A DNA stretch of 64,000 bases from Clostridiales bacterium (GTDB lineage: Bacteria; Bacillota; Clostridia; Lachnospirales; Cellulosilyticaceae): positions 1 to 64,000 of the forward strand of contig DYCF01000011.1 of the NCBI GenBank assembly GCA_019418225.1, given 5' to 3'. The notes under the pieces were generated by a model. The model had not been told where the DNA came from. It did no database searches and saw only the letters and a program-made list of their open reading frames with translations. Below are positions 22,975 to 31,841 of this stretch, one piece after another; within the stretch, counting starts at the first letter, position 1; every line of letters begins with the position of its first letter. A program made the translations under genes and the position numbers.

Positions 22975-23877
22975 ATGATATCTAAACCGGTGTATGCACC
23001 ACATTATGACTTTTATATTGATCGCTCGAAGAAAACGGATATGTATAGTATGGACTCTTTTCATATGCATAAAAAATATGAGATTTATTACTTATTAGAA
23101 GGCTCTAGAAAATACTTTATCGATGACTCTATTTACGTAATAAATCCCGGAAATCTTGTGCTTATTGACGCGGATTCTGTTCACAAGACTGCTAACATGG
23201 GTGATATTCCTCATAGCCGTATTGTTTTAAACTTTAGCGGGAGTTTTATTGAAGAATTTTCTTCCGAACTTAAAGATATTGACTTAACTTCTATCTTTAA
23301 AACAAAATTTACAGTTTTACCCTTATCTTTTAAATACAAACTGACTATCGAAAACATCTTAGATCGACTTGTAAATCTAGGTAGTCTTGATATAGAAGAT
23401 GAACAACCTAAATCATTAGGCAAGTCTGAGACCTCTGGTCAAACACCTTATAAAAAAACTTTACTTAAACTTTTACTTTCCGAATTACTTATTACCATTA
23501 AAGAATACATAGGTGTTTTAGAGCAAAAAGAGTTTGAATCTCACCAAATCGTTAATAATAAAGTAGATAAAATATTAAAATATATTAGTGCTAACTATAA
23601 TCAGGACCTTACACTGACTTCTATTGCTGAACAATTTTATATTAGTCCATTTTATTTAAGTAAAATTTTCAAGAAATCTACCAATCTTTCAATTGTAGAG
23701 TATATCAACAGTCTTAGAATTAGAGAAGCAAAAGAACTACTTGAGCATACCTCTACTAAGATTTCTGACATAGCAGAAACTGTAGGTTTCTCAAGTAGTT
23801 CTCACTTTAGTCGTACTTTTAAACTTGTAACAGGATTATCTCCTCAACAATACAAGAAATTTTACGCTTCTAAATAG
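22975..23877 (+). CDS. AraC-family regulator of pectin module
   Basis: 300 residues. The N-terminal 110 residues are a cupin-like sensor (HMHKKYEIYYLLEGSRKYF, then LVLIDADSVHK). The C-terminal 100 residues carry the AraC double helix-turn-helix: LTLTSIAEQFYISPFYLSKI and KISDIAETVGFSSSSHFSRT, ending SPQQYKKF. It binds a sugar in the N-domain and activates promoters. It is convergent with the GH28 gene, and the two coding regions overlap by 16 bp, so it belongs to the pectin module by position. Probable targets are the promoters near 28681-29089. Excellent GAGGAGG before the ATG. Confidence 0.9.
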   Translation: MISKPVYAPHYDFYIDRSKKTDMYSMDSFHMHKKYEIYYLLEGSRKYFIDDSIYVINPGNLVLIDADSVHKTANMGDIPHSRIVLNFSGSFIEEFSSELKDIDLTSIFKTKFTVLPLSFKYKLTIENILDRLVNLGSLDIEDEQPKSLGKSETSGQTPYKKTLLKLLLSELLITIKEYIGVLEQKEFESHQIVNNKVDKILKYISANYNQDLTLTSIAEQFYISPFYLSKIFKKSTNLSIVEYINSLRIREAKELLEHTSTKISDIAETVGFSSSSHFSRTFKLVTGLSPQQYKKFYASK

Positions 23878-25418
23878 TCATCAACGTCTTCTACTAAGAA
23901 GGCTTCGCCGATTTGACCATTTACTTTTACATCGCTAAATTGTATTTTTTCTATATTTCTTAGAATAAATCCAGTCTTGGCGATTTTTTCTTGGTCTTCT
24001 AACATTTCTGGGAAGTCTGCTACTGCATCTTCTTTGAAATCAATAGAAATATTTTTGAAAGTAAGCGACTTAACTTTTTGTTCCGGTAAGCCATAAATAA
24101 AGCCTGCACAAACCTCTGCATCTTTACACTGCATATTTTCAAATTCTAAGCTACCAATTAAAGGTGTACGATCATCTACTGGTAGTTTTTCTTTTGTTCT
24201 AACGTACTCTGTTTTACCATCTGGGTCACAGAAGTAGAATGAGTTTAATGTGAATGGCGTAAGAACACCTTCCATTTGAATGTTTTTAACAAAGATTTGA
24301 TCGATTACAGCAGTATTTCCTCTACCGCGTCTTGTTTTAATACGTAATCCTCTATCTGTTGCCTCAAAGAAACATCTTTCTACGAAGACATTTTTAATAC
24401 CACCAGACATTTCACTACCAAGAACAACTGCTCCATGACCATATTGCATTAAGCAGTTTCTAATAATAATGTTTTCGCTTGGCTGTCTTCTTTCAACTGG
24501 TACACTGATTTTACCAGATTTAATAGCAATACAGTCATCACCTAAAGAGAATTTTACACCAAGAATTTCTACTCCATTACATGATTCTGGATCAATACCA
24601 TCTGTATTTGGAGAGTTTTTTGGATTATTAAGTGTTATATTAATAAAACGAAGCCCTCTACTTCTTACTGGATGCACTGTCCATGAAGGCGAATTCTTAA
24701 TTGTAATTCCTTCTACTACAATATCTTTACAGTCAATTAAATTAAGTGTTCTTGGTCTCCAAGCACCTCTTTTAACTTTACAGTCAATCCACCAGTCACC
24801 ATTTTGACCATTGCCATCAACTGTTCCTGCACCGATGATACGTACATCTTCTACACTAATACCTGTGAGTAAGCTGGCGTAGCAATCTGCTGCGTCACCT
24901 TCCCATGAGGCTAAGTAGACGCTGCTATTTTCATCATATTCATTTGCCACTTTACCTGGTAAGATTGGATAGGCATCTCTCTCATGATGTCCTAAAAGAG
25001 TAGCACCTTCCATTAATTCAATTGTAATATGGCTTTTTAAGAAAATAGGTGTTGTTCTGTATGTTCCTTCTGGAAATACAATACGTGCACCTTTTGGCGC
25101 TGCTGCAATTGCTGTTTGAATTGCCGCTGTATCCATACTTGTTCCATCACCTTTAGCCCCAAAGTCCCTTACATTAAGTAATGCAGATTCTGGAGAAGTC
25201 GTTACCTCATGAGTAACTTCTTCTCCAGCTTCTGCTTTAATACTTACTTTGTAAGTTGTATTTGGTTTAAGGTTATGGATTGTATGAATATTAGTTTTAA
25301 GTTCACCAATCTCCTCGCCATCTATAAAACATGTATACTTTTTATCAACATAGTGACAAGCTGTATTTTCTAGCTCTATTGTTAGGCTCGTAGAAGTAAT
25401 ATTCGCTACATTCCACAT
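23862..25418 (-). CDS. Intracellular GH28 polygalacturonase with N-terminal Fn3-like domain
   Basis: 518 residues. Residues 1-75 look like a fibronectin III domain (SLTIELENT...LKPNTTYKVSIKAEAG). The rest is a GH28 right-handed beta-helix, entered at VRDFGAKGDG, with the catalytic aspartates in NTDGIDPESC and GDDCIAIKSG, His in YGHGAVVLGSE, and RIKTRRGRG. GH28 enzymes hydrolyse alpha-1,4-galacturonosyl bonds. There is no signal peptide, so it acts in the cytoplasm on imported oligogalacturonides, probably as an exo-acting enzyme releasing galacturonate. It is last in the operon with the SBP and two permeases (gap 17 bp). AGGAGG is 11 bp before the ATG. Confidence 0.92.
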   Translation of the reverse strand: MWNVANITSTSLTIELENTACHYVDKKYTCFIDGEEIGELKTNIHTIHNLKPNTTYKVSIKAEAGEEVTHEVTTSPESALLNVRDFGAKGDGTSMDTAAIQTAIAAAPKGARIVFPEGTYRTTPIFLKSHITIELMEGATLLGHHERDAYPILPGKVANEYDENSSVYLASWEGDAADCYASLLTGISVEDVRIIGAGTVDGNGQNGDWWIDCKVKRGAWRPRTLNLIDCKDIVVEGITIKNSPSWTVHPVRSRGLRFINITLNNPKNSPNTDGIDPESCNGVEILGVKFSLGDDCIAIKSGKISVPVERRQPSENIIIRNCLMQYGHGAVVLGSEMSGGIKNVFVERCFFEATDRGLRIKTRRGRGNTAVIDQIFVKNIQMEGVLTPFTLNSFYFCDPDGKTEYVRTKEKLPVDDRTPLIGSLEFENMQCKDAEVCAGFIYGLPEQKVKSLTFKNISIDFKEDAVADFPEMLEDQEKIAKTGFILRNIEKIQFSDVKVNGQIGEAFLVEDVDDYLEA

Positions 25419-25435
25419 AGTAAGTCTTCCTCCTA

Positions 25436-26353
25436 TTAACCTTTGATACCACTACTTGCAATACCTTCAATGAAGTATCTTTGACAAGCGAAGAATACAA
25501 CAATTGATGGCGCAAGACCAACAAGTGACATTGCAATAACTTTATTCCAGTCGAATGATCCACCTGTAGCATCCATTGACATTTTAAGAGCAATTGTTAA
25601 TGGATATTTTTCTACTGAAGAAATGTAGATTAATGGACTCATGAAGTCATTCATTGTCCACATGAATGTGAATAATGCACATGAAATAATAGCTGGTTTA
25701 AGTACTGGCATTAAAATTTGAATAAGTGTTTGGAATGAATTACATCCATCGATTTCTGCTGCTTCGTCAAGGTCTTTTGGAACCCCTCTGAAGAATTGGA
25801 TAAGCATGAATACGAAGAATAATTCAGTTGCAAACAATGCTGGTAATACAAGTGGTGCATATGTATCTAATAAACCAAATGATTTCCACATTAAGTAACT
25901 TGGAATTCTTAAGATAATGTTTGGAAGTAACATTGTTCCAATTACACATGAGAAGAATAACTTTTTAAGTGGGAAATTAAATCTAGCAAAACCGTAAGCT
26001 GTAAGTGTTGTTGAAATAATTACAAAGATAACTTTTGGAATTACGATTTTGAATGTGTTTAAGAAGTAATGACCCATTGTATATTGTGTACCTGTTTTCC
26101 ATCCATCAATATATGGTTGGAAATCAAATGATGATGGCCAGAAACCAATTGATGTAAAGATTTCTGAGTTTGATTTAAATGATGCACCAACTAACCAAAT
26201 AATTGGATAAATCATAACAATAGCAACTAAAATGAGGATGGCATACATACAGCCCATTTTAAATGCGTTTCTTCTTCTTCTTCTTGCTTGACGTTGCATT
26301 TCTGCTACACGTCTTTGTTCTACTGTTGCGTGTTGACTTAATTGTTGTGCCAT
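25436..26353 (-). CDS. Sugar ABC transporter permease (MalG type)
   Basis: 305 residues. Basic N-terminus, then six membrane spans; the EAA loop reads DLDEAAEIDGCNSFQTLIQI near residue 210, which docks to the ATPase. It belongs to the CUT1 oligosaccharide transporters. I chose the second ATG (26353) because GGAGGT lies 11 bp upstream, inside the end of the other permease gene; its stop and this start are 1 bp apart. It partners with the MalF-type permease and the SBP; no ATP-binding subunit is encoded nearby. Confidence 0.9.
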   Translation of the reverse strand: MAQQLSQHATVEQRRVAEMQRQARRRRRNAFKMGCMYAILILVAIVMIYPIIWLVGASFKSNSEIFTSIGFWPSSFDFQPYIDGWKTGTQYTMGHYFLNTFKIVIPKVIFVIISTTLTAYGFARFNFPLKKLFFSCVIGTMLLPNIILRIPSYLMWKSFGLLDTYAPLVLPALFATELFFVFMLIQFFRGVPKDLDEAAEIDGCNSFQTLIQILMPVLKPAIISCALFTFMWTMNDFMSPLIYISSVEKYPLTIALKMSMDATGGSFDWNKVIAMSLVGLAPSIVVFFACQRYFIEGIASSGIKG

Positions 26354-26354
26354 C

Positions 26355-27254
26355 TTATTCTTCACCTCCGTTGTCACTGTAGTATACCCAGTATTTTGAA
26401 CTCTTGAATGTAATCATTGTAAATACCATTACAACAATGAATAAGATCCATGACATCGCACTTGCATAACCCATGTTGAAGTATTTGAATGTGTTGTCAT
26501 AAATAAGCATTGGTAATAAGTAAGTTCCTTTCATTGGGTCCCCACCTGTGATTAAGTAAGGTGCATTGAACTCTTGGAACGCATGAACGAGTTGCATAAT
26601 AAAGTTGAAGAAAATGATTGGTGTAATCATTGGAATTGTAATTGTGAAGAAGTTTCTAAATGCATTAGATCCATCTACAGAAGCTGCTTCATAAAGCTCA
26701 CCTGGTACCTCTTTAAGTGCTGATAAGAAGATAACCATTGTTGAACCGAATTCCCATACTCTAAGAAGTACGATTGTAAATAACGCTGGTGTTGCTTGAC
26801 CAAACCAACTGATTGGTTCCATACCTACAACGCCGAATACTTGGTTAACAAGACCATCTGTTGCAAATAAGAATTTCCAAAGGATAGCGATCGCAACGTT
26901 TGAACCTAATATTGATGGAATATAGTAAGCTGTTCTAAAGAAGTTAATGCCTTTTATATTCATATTAAGGATAAATGCAACGAATAATGAGAAAATAAGT
27001 TTTAATGGTACTTCCCAAATTACGTATTTAGCTGTTATGCCGAATGCTTTTAAGAAAGTTTTATCTGAGAATAATTTTGTAAAGTTGTCAAAACCAATAA
27101 AGTTTGGTGCACTCATTAAACTATAGTCAGTGAAACTTAAATAAAATGCCGCAAGAATTGGGTAAAGTGTAAATACTAGAAAACCGATGAGCCATGGTGT
27201 TACATATAAGAGCCCAACGTAATTTTTCTTATTAAATTTGGCTTTCTTGTTCAT
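26355..27254 (-). CDS. Sugar ABC transporter permease (MalF type)
   Basis: 299 residues with six spans (for example YVTPWLIGFLVFTLYPILAA) and the EAA motif ELYEAASVDGSNAFRNF near residue 190. CUT1 family, membrane partner of the MalG-type permease directly downstream. Start ATG 27254, GGGAGG 5 bp upstream; the longer frame to 27290 has no ribosome binding site. Position between the SBP and MalG-like genes indicates oligogalacturonide import. Confidence 0.9.
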   Translation of the reverse strand: MNKKAKFNKKNYVGLLYVTPWLIGFLVFTLYPILAAFYLSFTDYSLMSAPNFIGFDNFTKLFSDKTFLKAFGITAKYVIWEVPLKLIFSLFVAFILNMNIKGINFFRTAYYIPSILGSNVAIAILWKFLFATDGLVNQVFGVVGMEPISWFGQATPALFTIVLLRVWEFGSTMVIFLSALKEVPGELYEAASVDGSNAFRNFFTITIPMITPIIFFNFIMQLVHAFQEFNAPYLITGGDPMKGTYLLPMLIYDNTFKYFNMGYASAMSWILFIVVMVFTMITFKSSKYWVYYSDNGGEE

Positions 27255-27312
27255 GAAGTCCTCCCTATAATTTCTATTAAGGGCAAGCATAAACTTGCCC
27301 TTATATATTTAA

Positions 27313-28680
27313 CTATTGAACGATACCAGCTAATGTATCTTGTAATTGGCTGTACATAGTAGCAGCAAGTTCTTCTGGTGTTCCTTCACCATAAGATAAG
27401 TATTGAATAGCTTCATTGTATACTTCTTTCATAAGAGCATTTTCGAAGTATGGACTCATGATGTTTGCACCACAGTCATTAATTTGTTTTGTACCTTCAT
27501 AAGCTGCACCTACGAGTTCATCTGAATCAGCTAAAGCTTCTGAAGCAGATTTACTTGATGGAATACCTCTTGTTGTACCAAGTACTTTAGCAGCATCTTG
27601 ATCATTTAACATGAAGTCTAAGAATAAAGCAGCAGCTGCTGGAGATTTTGTATTAGGTGTGATTGCATACATTAATGAAGGTTTTTTGAACCAACCTACA
27701 TTTTCAGCACCATCTAACATTAAAAGGTTACCAAGTACTAATTCTTGACCTTTTTCAGCTAAAGCAGCTTCGTATTTACCGATTGAACTACTCCATTCAA
27801 GTACACCAGCAACTTTACCTTCTAAGAATGAAGGTGTTTGGTAAAGTGGAGTTGTACCAGCTTCGTTAGATCTTTGTTCTTGTGTTCTAATTACTTTGTT
27901 GTCTTCTAAAGATTTATAGAATTCAAGTGCTTCTTGAAGTTCTTCTTGTGTAAATCCGATTTGACCATCTTCTGTGATGAAATCTTTACCTGTTTTTTGT
28001 TGCATGTATACTACACATAAGTACCAAGATGGGAAACCACTACCTGTATCAAGGTCAAATGGATAGTATCCTTGATCTGCTGGGAATTTTTCACCTGAAG
28101 CAAGTAATTCATCCCAAGTTGTAGGAATTGTAGCTCCTAATTGATCAAATGTAGTTTTGTTGAAGTAAAGACTTCTACCTGTTGTAGATACAGGAATTGC
28201 ATTAAGGATACCTTTTCTTCTACCGAATGCAAGGTCTTCTTCTGTAAAGTTATCTAATTTGATTAAGTCTCCAAATTGTTCAAGATCCATAAATCCTGTA
28301 CCATCTTTTGATAAACGGCTTAACCAGTCATAGTTTACTTGAAGTACGTCCGCAGCTGTACCACCTGTCATTTGAGTAGTAATTTTTTCTGCATGACCAT
28401 CCCAACCGCCGTACTCAGCTTTAACTTTGATGTTAGGATATTTTTCTTGGAATAAGTCGATAGCTGCGAGTGTTGCTGTATGTCTATCGTCTCCACCCCA
28501 CCAACAGAATCTGATTTCAGCATTGTCTGTTAATACAGAACTTGTGTCAACCGCTTCACTTGCAGCTGGAGTTCCTTCAGCGCCTGTAGAGCCAGCTGGT
28601 GTTGATGTGTTACCACCACAACCAACCATAGAGGTTGCTAATAAACATGTTGACATTGCCATTGCTAATGCTTTTTTCAT
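27313..28680 (-). CDS. Sugar-binding lipoprotein of ABC importer
   Basis: 455 residues. Signal peptide with lipobox ATSMVGC|G at residue 20, then a Ser/Thr/Gly linker, then a mature domain with ADVLQVNYDWLSRLSKDG and the conserved hinge LLASGEKFPADQG of CUT1 binding proteins. It captures the substrate outside the membrane and hands it to the two permeases downstream (58 bp). AGGAGG lies 6 bp before the ATG. Substrate is inferred (methylated oligogalacturonide) from the GH28 and pectinesterase genes beside it. Confidence 0.92.
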   Translation of the reverse strand: MKKALAMAMSTCLLATSMVGCGGNTSTPAGSTGAEGTPAASEAVDTSSVLTDNAEIRFCWWGGDDRHTATLAAIDLFQEKYPNIKVKAEYGGWDGHAEKITTQMTGGTAADVLQVNYDWLSRLSKDGTGFMDLEQFGDLIKLDNFTEEDLAFGRRKGILNAIPVSTTGRSLYFNKTTFDQLGATIPTTWDELLASGEKFPADQGYYPFDLDTGSGFPSWYLCVVYMQQKTGKDFITEDGQIGFTQEELQEALEFYKSLEDNKVIRTQEQRSNEAGTTPLYQTPSFLEGKVAGVLEWSSSIGKYEAALAEKGQELVLGNLLMLDGAENVGWFKKPSLMYAITPNTKSPAAAALFLDFMLNDQDAAKVLGTTRGIPSSKSASEALADSDELVGAAYEGTKQINDCGANIMSPYFENALMKEVYNEAIQYLSYGEGTPEELAATMYSQLQDTLAGIVQ

Positions 28681-29089
28681 AACTAAATCCTCCTAGTAAT
28701 TTAAATATTGCACACGTTCGTGCACCTCGAAAATTTAATTTTCAAGTTCATTCAGCTACACCCTGCACTTCCTCTTCGAGGTGTATGCTTTTTATATATA
28801 CATAGTGATCCCTTCTAGTACTTTTCTAGAAAACATCTATGTAGCTGACTTTTTCCAACATTCGGCACTAAGCTAAATAATTTTTATATTTCTACCGTGT
28901 ACCTCAAATTAATTTATATTTTAAATTATATAGTTTTTTTCACAAAGTACCATACTAAAACTTGTTCTCTTTGCTACTTTTTTTACATATGTTGCTATGA
29001 GTTGATATTTTTTATAGTAATTTTATACAACTCCTATCTTATTAAGTTATAATAATCTCGTTAAATCACATACTAGGAGGTTTAGAAAA
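28681..29089. promoter_or_regulatory. Divergent regulatory region, importer versus pectinesterase
   Basis: The 409-bp gap between the sugar-binding gene (leftward) and the pectinesterase gene (rightward) holds no gene. CACCTCGAA (28723-28731) is inverted at 28775-28783 (TTCGAGGTG), 43 bp apart, near the importer start, a candidate leader hairpin or operator. A further small dyad is CATAG/CTATG (28801-28841). A rightward promoter TTGATA-16-TATACA is at 29002-29029. Probable targets of the AraC regulator; this is an inference. Confidence 0.5.
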
Positions 29090-30058
29090 ATGATAGTTTC
29101 ACACGAAGAAAGCGCTGATTATCAAAGCATTCAGGCTGCTATTGATAGTATTCCAGAGAACAATACGGTACCTATAACAATTTTTATCAAACCTGGTGTT
29201 TATAACGAAAAGTTACATATTACAAAACCTTTTATAACACTTGTTGGTGAAAGTGCTAAAAACACTATTATTTCATATGGAGATTATGCTAAAAAGCTAT
29301 TTCCTACTGGGCAGACTTATGGCACCTTTAACTCTTATACAGCTTTTATTGGTGCAAATGATTTTACAGCAAAAAATATCACATTTGAAAATACTGCAGG
29401 TATAGGCGACAAAGTCGGACAAGCTATTGCAGCCTATGTCGACTGCGATCGTGCCGCCTTTATCAACTGCCACTTCTTAGGTTATCAAGATACATTATTT
29501 ACAGGACCACTCCCTCCTGCACCGCTTACACCAGGCTCCTTTAAAGGTCCTAGAGAAAATGCACCACGTATTAATGGTCGTCAATATTATGAAAACTGCT
29601 TCATTAAAGGTGATATTGATTTCATCTTTGGCTCAGCTACGGCCTTTTTCTATAAATGTGAAATCTTCTCTAACAATCTTGGCAAAAAAATAAACGGTTA
29701 CATCACAGCCCCTTCTACAGCTGAAGGCCAAGAATATGGTTATGTCTTTGATTCTTGTCGCCTTACAAGTGATGCACCAGATGAAACGGTTTATTTAGGC
29801 CGACCTTGGAGACATTTTGCCAAATCAGTTTTCTTAAATTGTGAAATTGGCCCACATATTATAAGAGAAGGTTGGCATGACTGGGATAAAATAGATAGCC
29901 ATACAACAACTTTCTTTGCCGAAGGTAATAATACAGGTAGTGGCAGCAATCTTACCTATAGACCAGATTGGATACATACGCTAACTACTGTTGATTTTAC
30001 TTATTATAGCCGTGAAAAAGTGCTTCATGGCTTAGATCATTGGATCCCTTGGGAATAA
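29090..30058 (+). CDS. Pectin methylesterase (CE8), intracellular
   Basis: 322 residues, right-handed beta-helix. Family residues are all present: GQAIAAYVDCDRAAF (Gln), GYQDTLF (Gln, Asp), GDIDFIFGSATAFF (nucleophile Asp) and YLGRPWRHF (Arg). It removes methyl groups from galacturonan. There is no signal peptide, so it acts on imported oligomers, in step with the intracellular GH28. AGGAGG is 7 bp before the ATG. It is divergent from the importer operon, sharing the regulatory region 28681-29089, and is ended by a strong hairpin. Confidence 0.92.
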   Translation: MIVSHEESADYQSIQAAIDSIPENNTVPITIFIKPGVYNEKLHITKPFITLVGESAKNTIISYGDYAKKLFPTGQTYGTFNSYTAFIGANDFTAKNITFENTAGIGDKVGQAIAAYVDCDRAAFINCHFLGYQDTLFTGPLPPAPLTPGSFKGPRENAPRINGRQYYENCFIKGDIDFIFGSATAFFYKCEIFSNNLGKKINGYITAPSTAEGQEYGYVFDSCRLTSDAPDETVYLGRPWRHFAKSVFLNCEIGPHIIREGWHDWDKIDSHTTTFFAEGNNTGSGSNLTYRPDWIHTLTTVDFTYYSREKVLHGLDHWIPWE

Positions 30059-30100
30059 TCTTATTTAATTCCTCAAAATAAAAGTTCAATTTCTCAAAAA

Positions 30101-30150
30101 TAAAAGGAGGTATCGTGAGACCATTCATGGCCTCACGATACCTCCTTTTA
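30101..30150. terminator. Strong bidirectional terminator
   Basis: An 18-19 bp perfect stem (30101-30119 with 30132-30150) containing GGAGGTATCGTGAG, with T/A tracts at both ends. It terminates the pectinesterase gene rightward. Confidence 0.85.
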
Positions 30151-30311
30151 GTAAATCTTATCTTTTACAAACTCGAACTTAATTATATAGACATTTTGCA
30201 TATATGCATTTTCACCAGTTTTTTCTTATCCATTTATATTATCTTGTCCATTGATTTTTTTAGTTTTATCTTTGTAATCTTTCAAATTATATATAGAGAA
30301 ATTTAAACTTC

Positions 30312-31106
30312 TTAATATTCCTTTTCTTTTTTATATAAAATCTTATTTTTTTTCATTTCTCGCTCATGAATAAGCTGATTAAGTTGTACATCATAGGTAA
30401 GGTCTACTATAAGCCATTCATTTGTATTTTCATCATATATTTCATTCCAGCTATGATAGCCTATAGCATTTAAACTATATCCCGTCACAAGTTTAGTGGG
30501 CACCCCTGTACTTCTTAGCATCGCGCCATATAATGTTGAAAAATCATAGCAAATACCACTTTTAGTTTTTAATATACTATCCACTTCTGGAATATAGTTA
30601 TAAGCTAACTTTTGAATTTTATCCTCATCATAATTAAAGTTAGATACAATATATGTATATATACTTATAGCTTTTTCCATATTGGTTTTCTTATCCCTTG
30701 TAAGTACCTTAGCCAGCTTAATTGCCTCATCTTCTTCATTCCAATTTACATTTTGAACAGCATTCAAATACACTATCTGCTCATTAATATCCCCTAATTG
30801 AAATGTCTTACTGGTCAGCTTTTTATATTTACTTTCAGTAGTATTTTCATATACACCTACAGTATACTGACCGCTACCCAACTGTAATGGAAAAGTCTCC
30901 ACTCTTCCATCTGCTGTTAAATTATAGGTGTATTGTTTATCATTATTTTTTACAATAACTTTAATCTTTTTATCACTTTGATAACTAATCCTTACAATCC
31001 CCTGACTTACATACCTGATATCTATATGAGGTAATTCCTTTCCATAAGCCATCGTACACATAAGGAGCATTAGTATTACCATTATAAATATCGGCTTGTG
31101 TTTCAT
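30312..31106 (-). CDS. Secreted transglutaminase-like protein
   Basis: 264 residues. N-terminal signal peptide (IFIMVILMLLMCTMAYGK), a small beta domain, then a transglutaminase-like core: SGICYDFSTLYGAMLRSTGV with the Cys, GYHSWNEIYDE with the His and a following Asp. These are the catalytic triad elements of the transglutaminase/protease superfamily; activity may be proteolytic or cross-linking. Its start lies 21 bp downstream of the sortase stop; the three genes 34373 to 30312 form one operon. Possible role: processing the surface protein. Confidence 0.8.
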   Translation of the reverse strand: MKHKPIFIMVILMLLMCTMAYGKELPHIDIRYVSQGIVRISYQSDKKIKVIVKNNDKQYTYNLTADGRVETFPLQLGSGQYTVGVYENTTESKYKKLTSKTFQLGDINEQIVYLNAVQNVNWNEEDEAIKLAKVLTRDKKTNMEKAISIYTYIVSNFNYDEDKIQKLAYNYIPEVDSILKTKSGICYDFSTLYGAMLRSTGVPTKLVTGYSLNAIGYHSWNEIYDENTNEWLIVDLTYDVQLNQLIHEREMKKNKILYKKEKEY

Positions 31107-31127
31107 TTAATCTCCACACCCATTCTT

Positions 31128-31838
31128 TTAATTTAGACGCTTCGCATGCACTACCAATCGTTTTCCACTACCTTCGCATGTCGATAAAGTAAGTATTTTA
31201 TCTTCCTTAGTAATGACTTGATTTGTTTGTACACTAGATAATGCTTTAACTTGCTTTGAAAACTTTTCAAATTCCCATACATTATCATATGCAATCTTAC
31301 GATATTCAAAATCTGGATCTGTTACATAAACTGCAAAAATCTCATATATTAAAGTATCGTCATTTCTATTTACATAAATTATATTATTTTCAAGAATAAA
31401 TGCTTCCTTCTTAAATTTTTTTAGTTCAGCAAACATACTTCCGTCTTTCATGTTATGCCCATAAAGAATCGTATTTTTGTCTTCAAAACTACTGCTATTT
31501 CTATAATCCATATAAATGCTGCCACCCTTGCTAGGCGTCTTATCAAAAGAATGACTAAGATAATAAGTATTATCATCTGCCTGTAAAATAGGATAATTAA
31601 TATTAGTTCCAGAAACCTTTATCCACCCTATAATATCTTCATTAACACTTTTCATCTCCGATAATATCGATTTTCCCTCATCGACTTTAACATCACTTGC
31701 TAAATTGGCTCTAAGTATTTCATAACGCTGCTTTTGAGAAAAGCTACTTTTCAAATAAGCTCCTATGCTAAAAAAATCATACACTACAATTCCTATGCAA
31801 ATTAGACTTATCCCTTTTTTAACAAAATATTTGATAAT
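31128..31838 (-). CDS. srtB: Class B sortase; start codon unclear
   Basis: The body is a clear sortase: YPILQADDNTYYLSHSFDKT, ILYGHNM with the catalytic His, and TLSTCEGSGKRLVVHAKRL with the catalytic Cys and Arg. Size fits class B, which anchors proteins with NPQTN-like signals; the upstream gene ends in NPQTG. From the GTG at 31784 the protein lacks a membrane anchor. The 18 codons before it, in the same frame, encode the missing span (KGISLICIGIVVYDFF) but contain no ATG, GTG or TTG; ATT at 31838 and ATC at 31835 are the only candidates near a weak AGG. Here the frame is given from 31838 (236 aa). The preceding codon but one is the amber stop of the surface-protein gene, in the same frame. 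Confidence 0.85.
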   Translation of the reverse strand: MIKYFVKKGISLICIGIVVYDFFSIGAYLKSSFSQKQRYEILRANLASDVKVDEGKSILSEMKSVNEDIIGWIKVSGTNINYPILQADDNTYYLSHSFDKTPSKGGSIYMDYRNSSSFEDKNTILYGHNMKDGSMFAELKKFKKEAFILENNIIYVNRNDDTLIYEIFAVYVTDPDFEYRKIAYDNVWEFEKFSKQVKALSSVQTNQVITKEDKILTLSTCEGSGKRLVVHAKRLN

Positions 31839-31841
31839 AAA

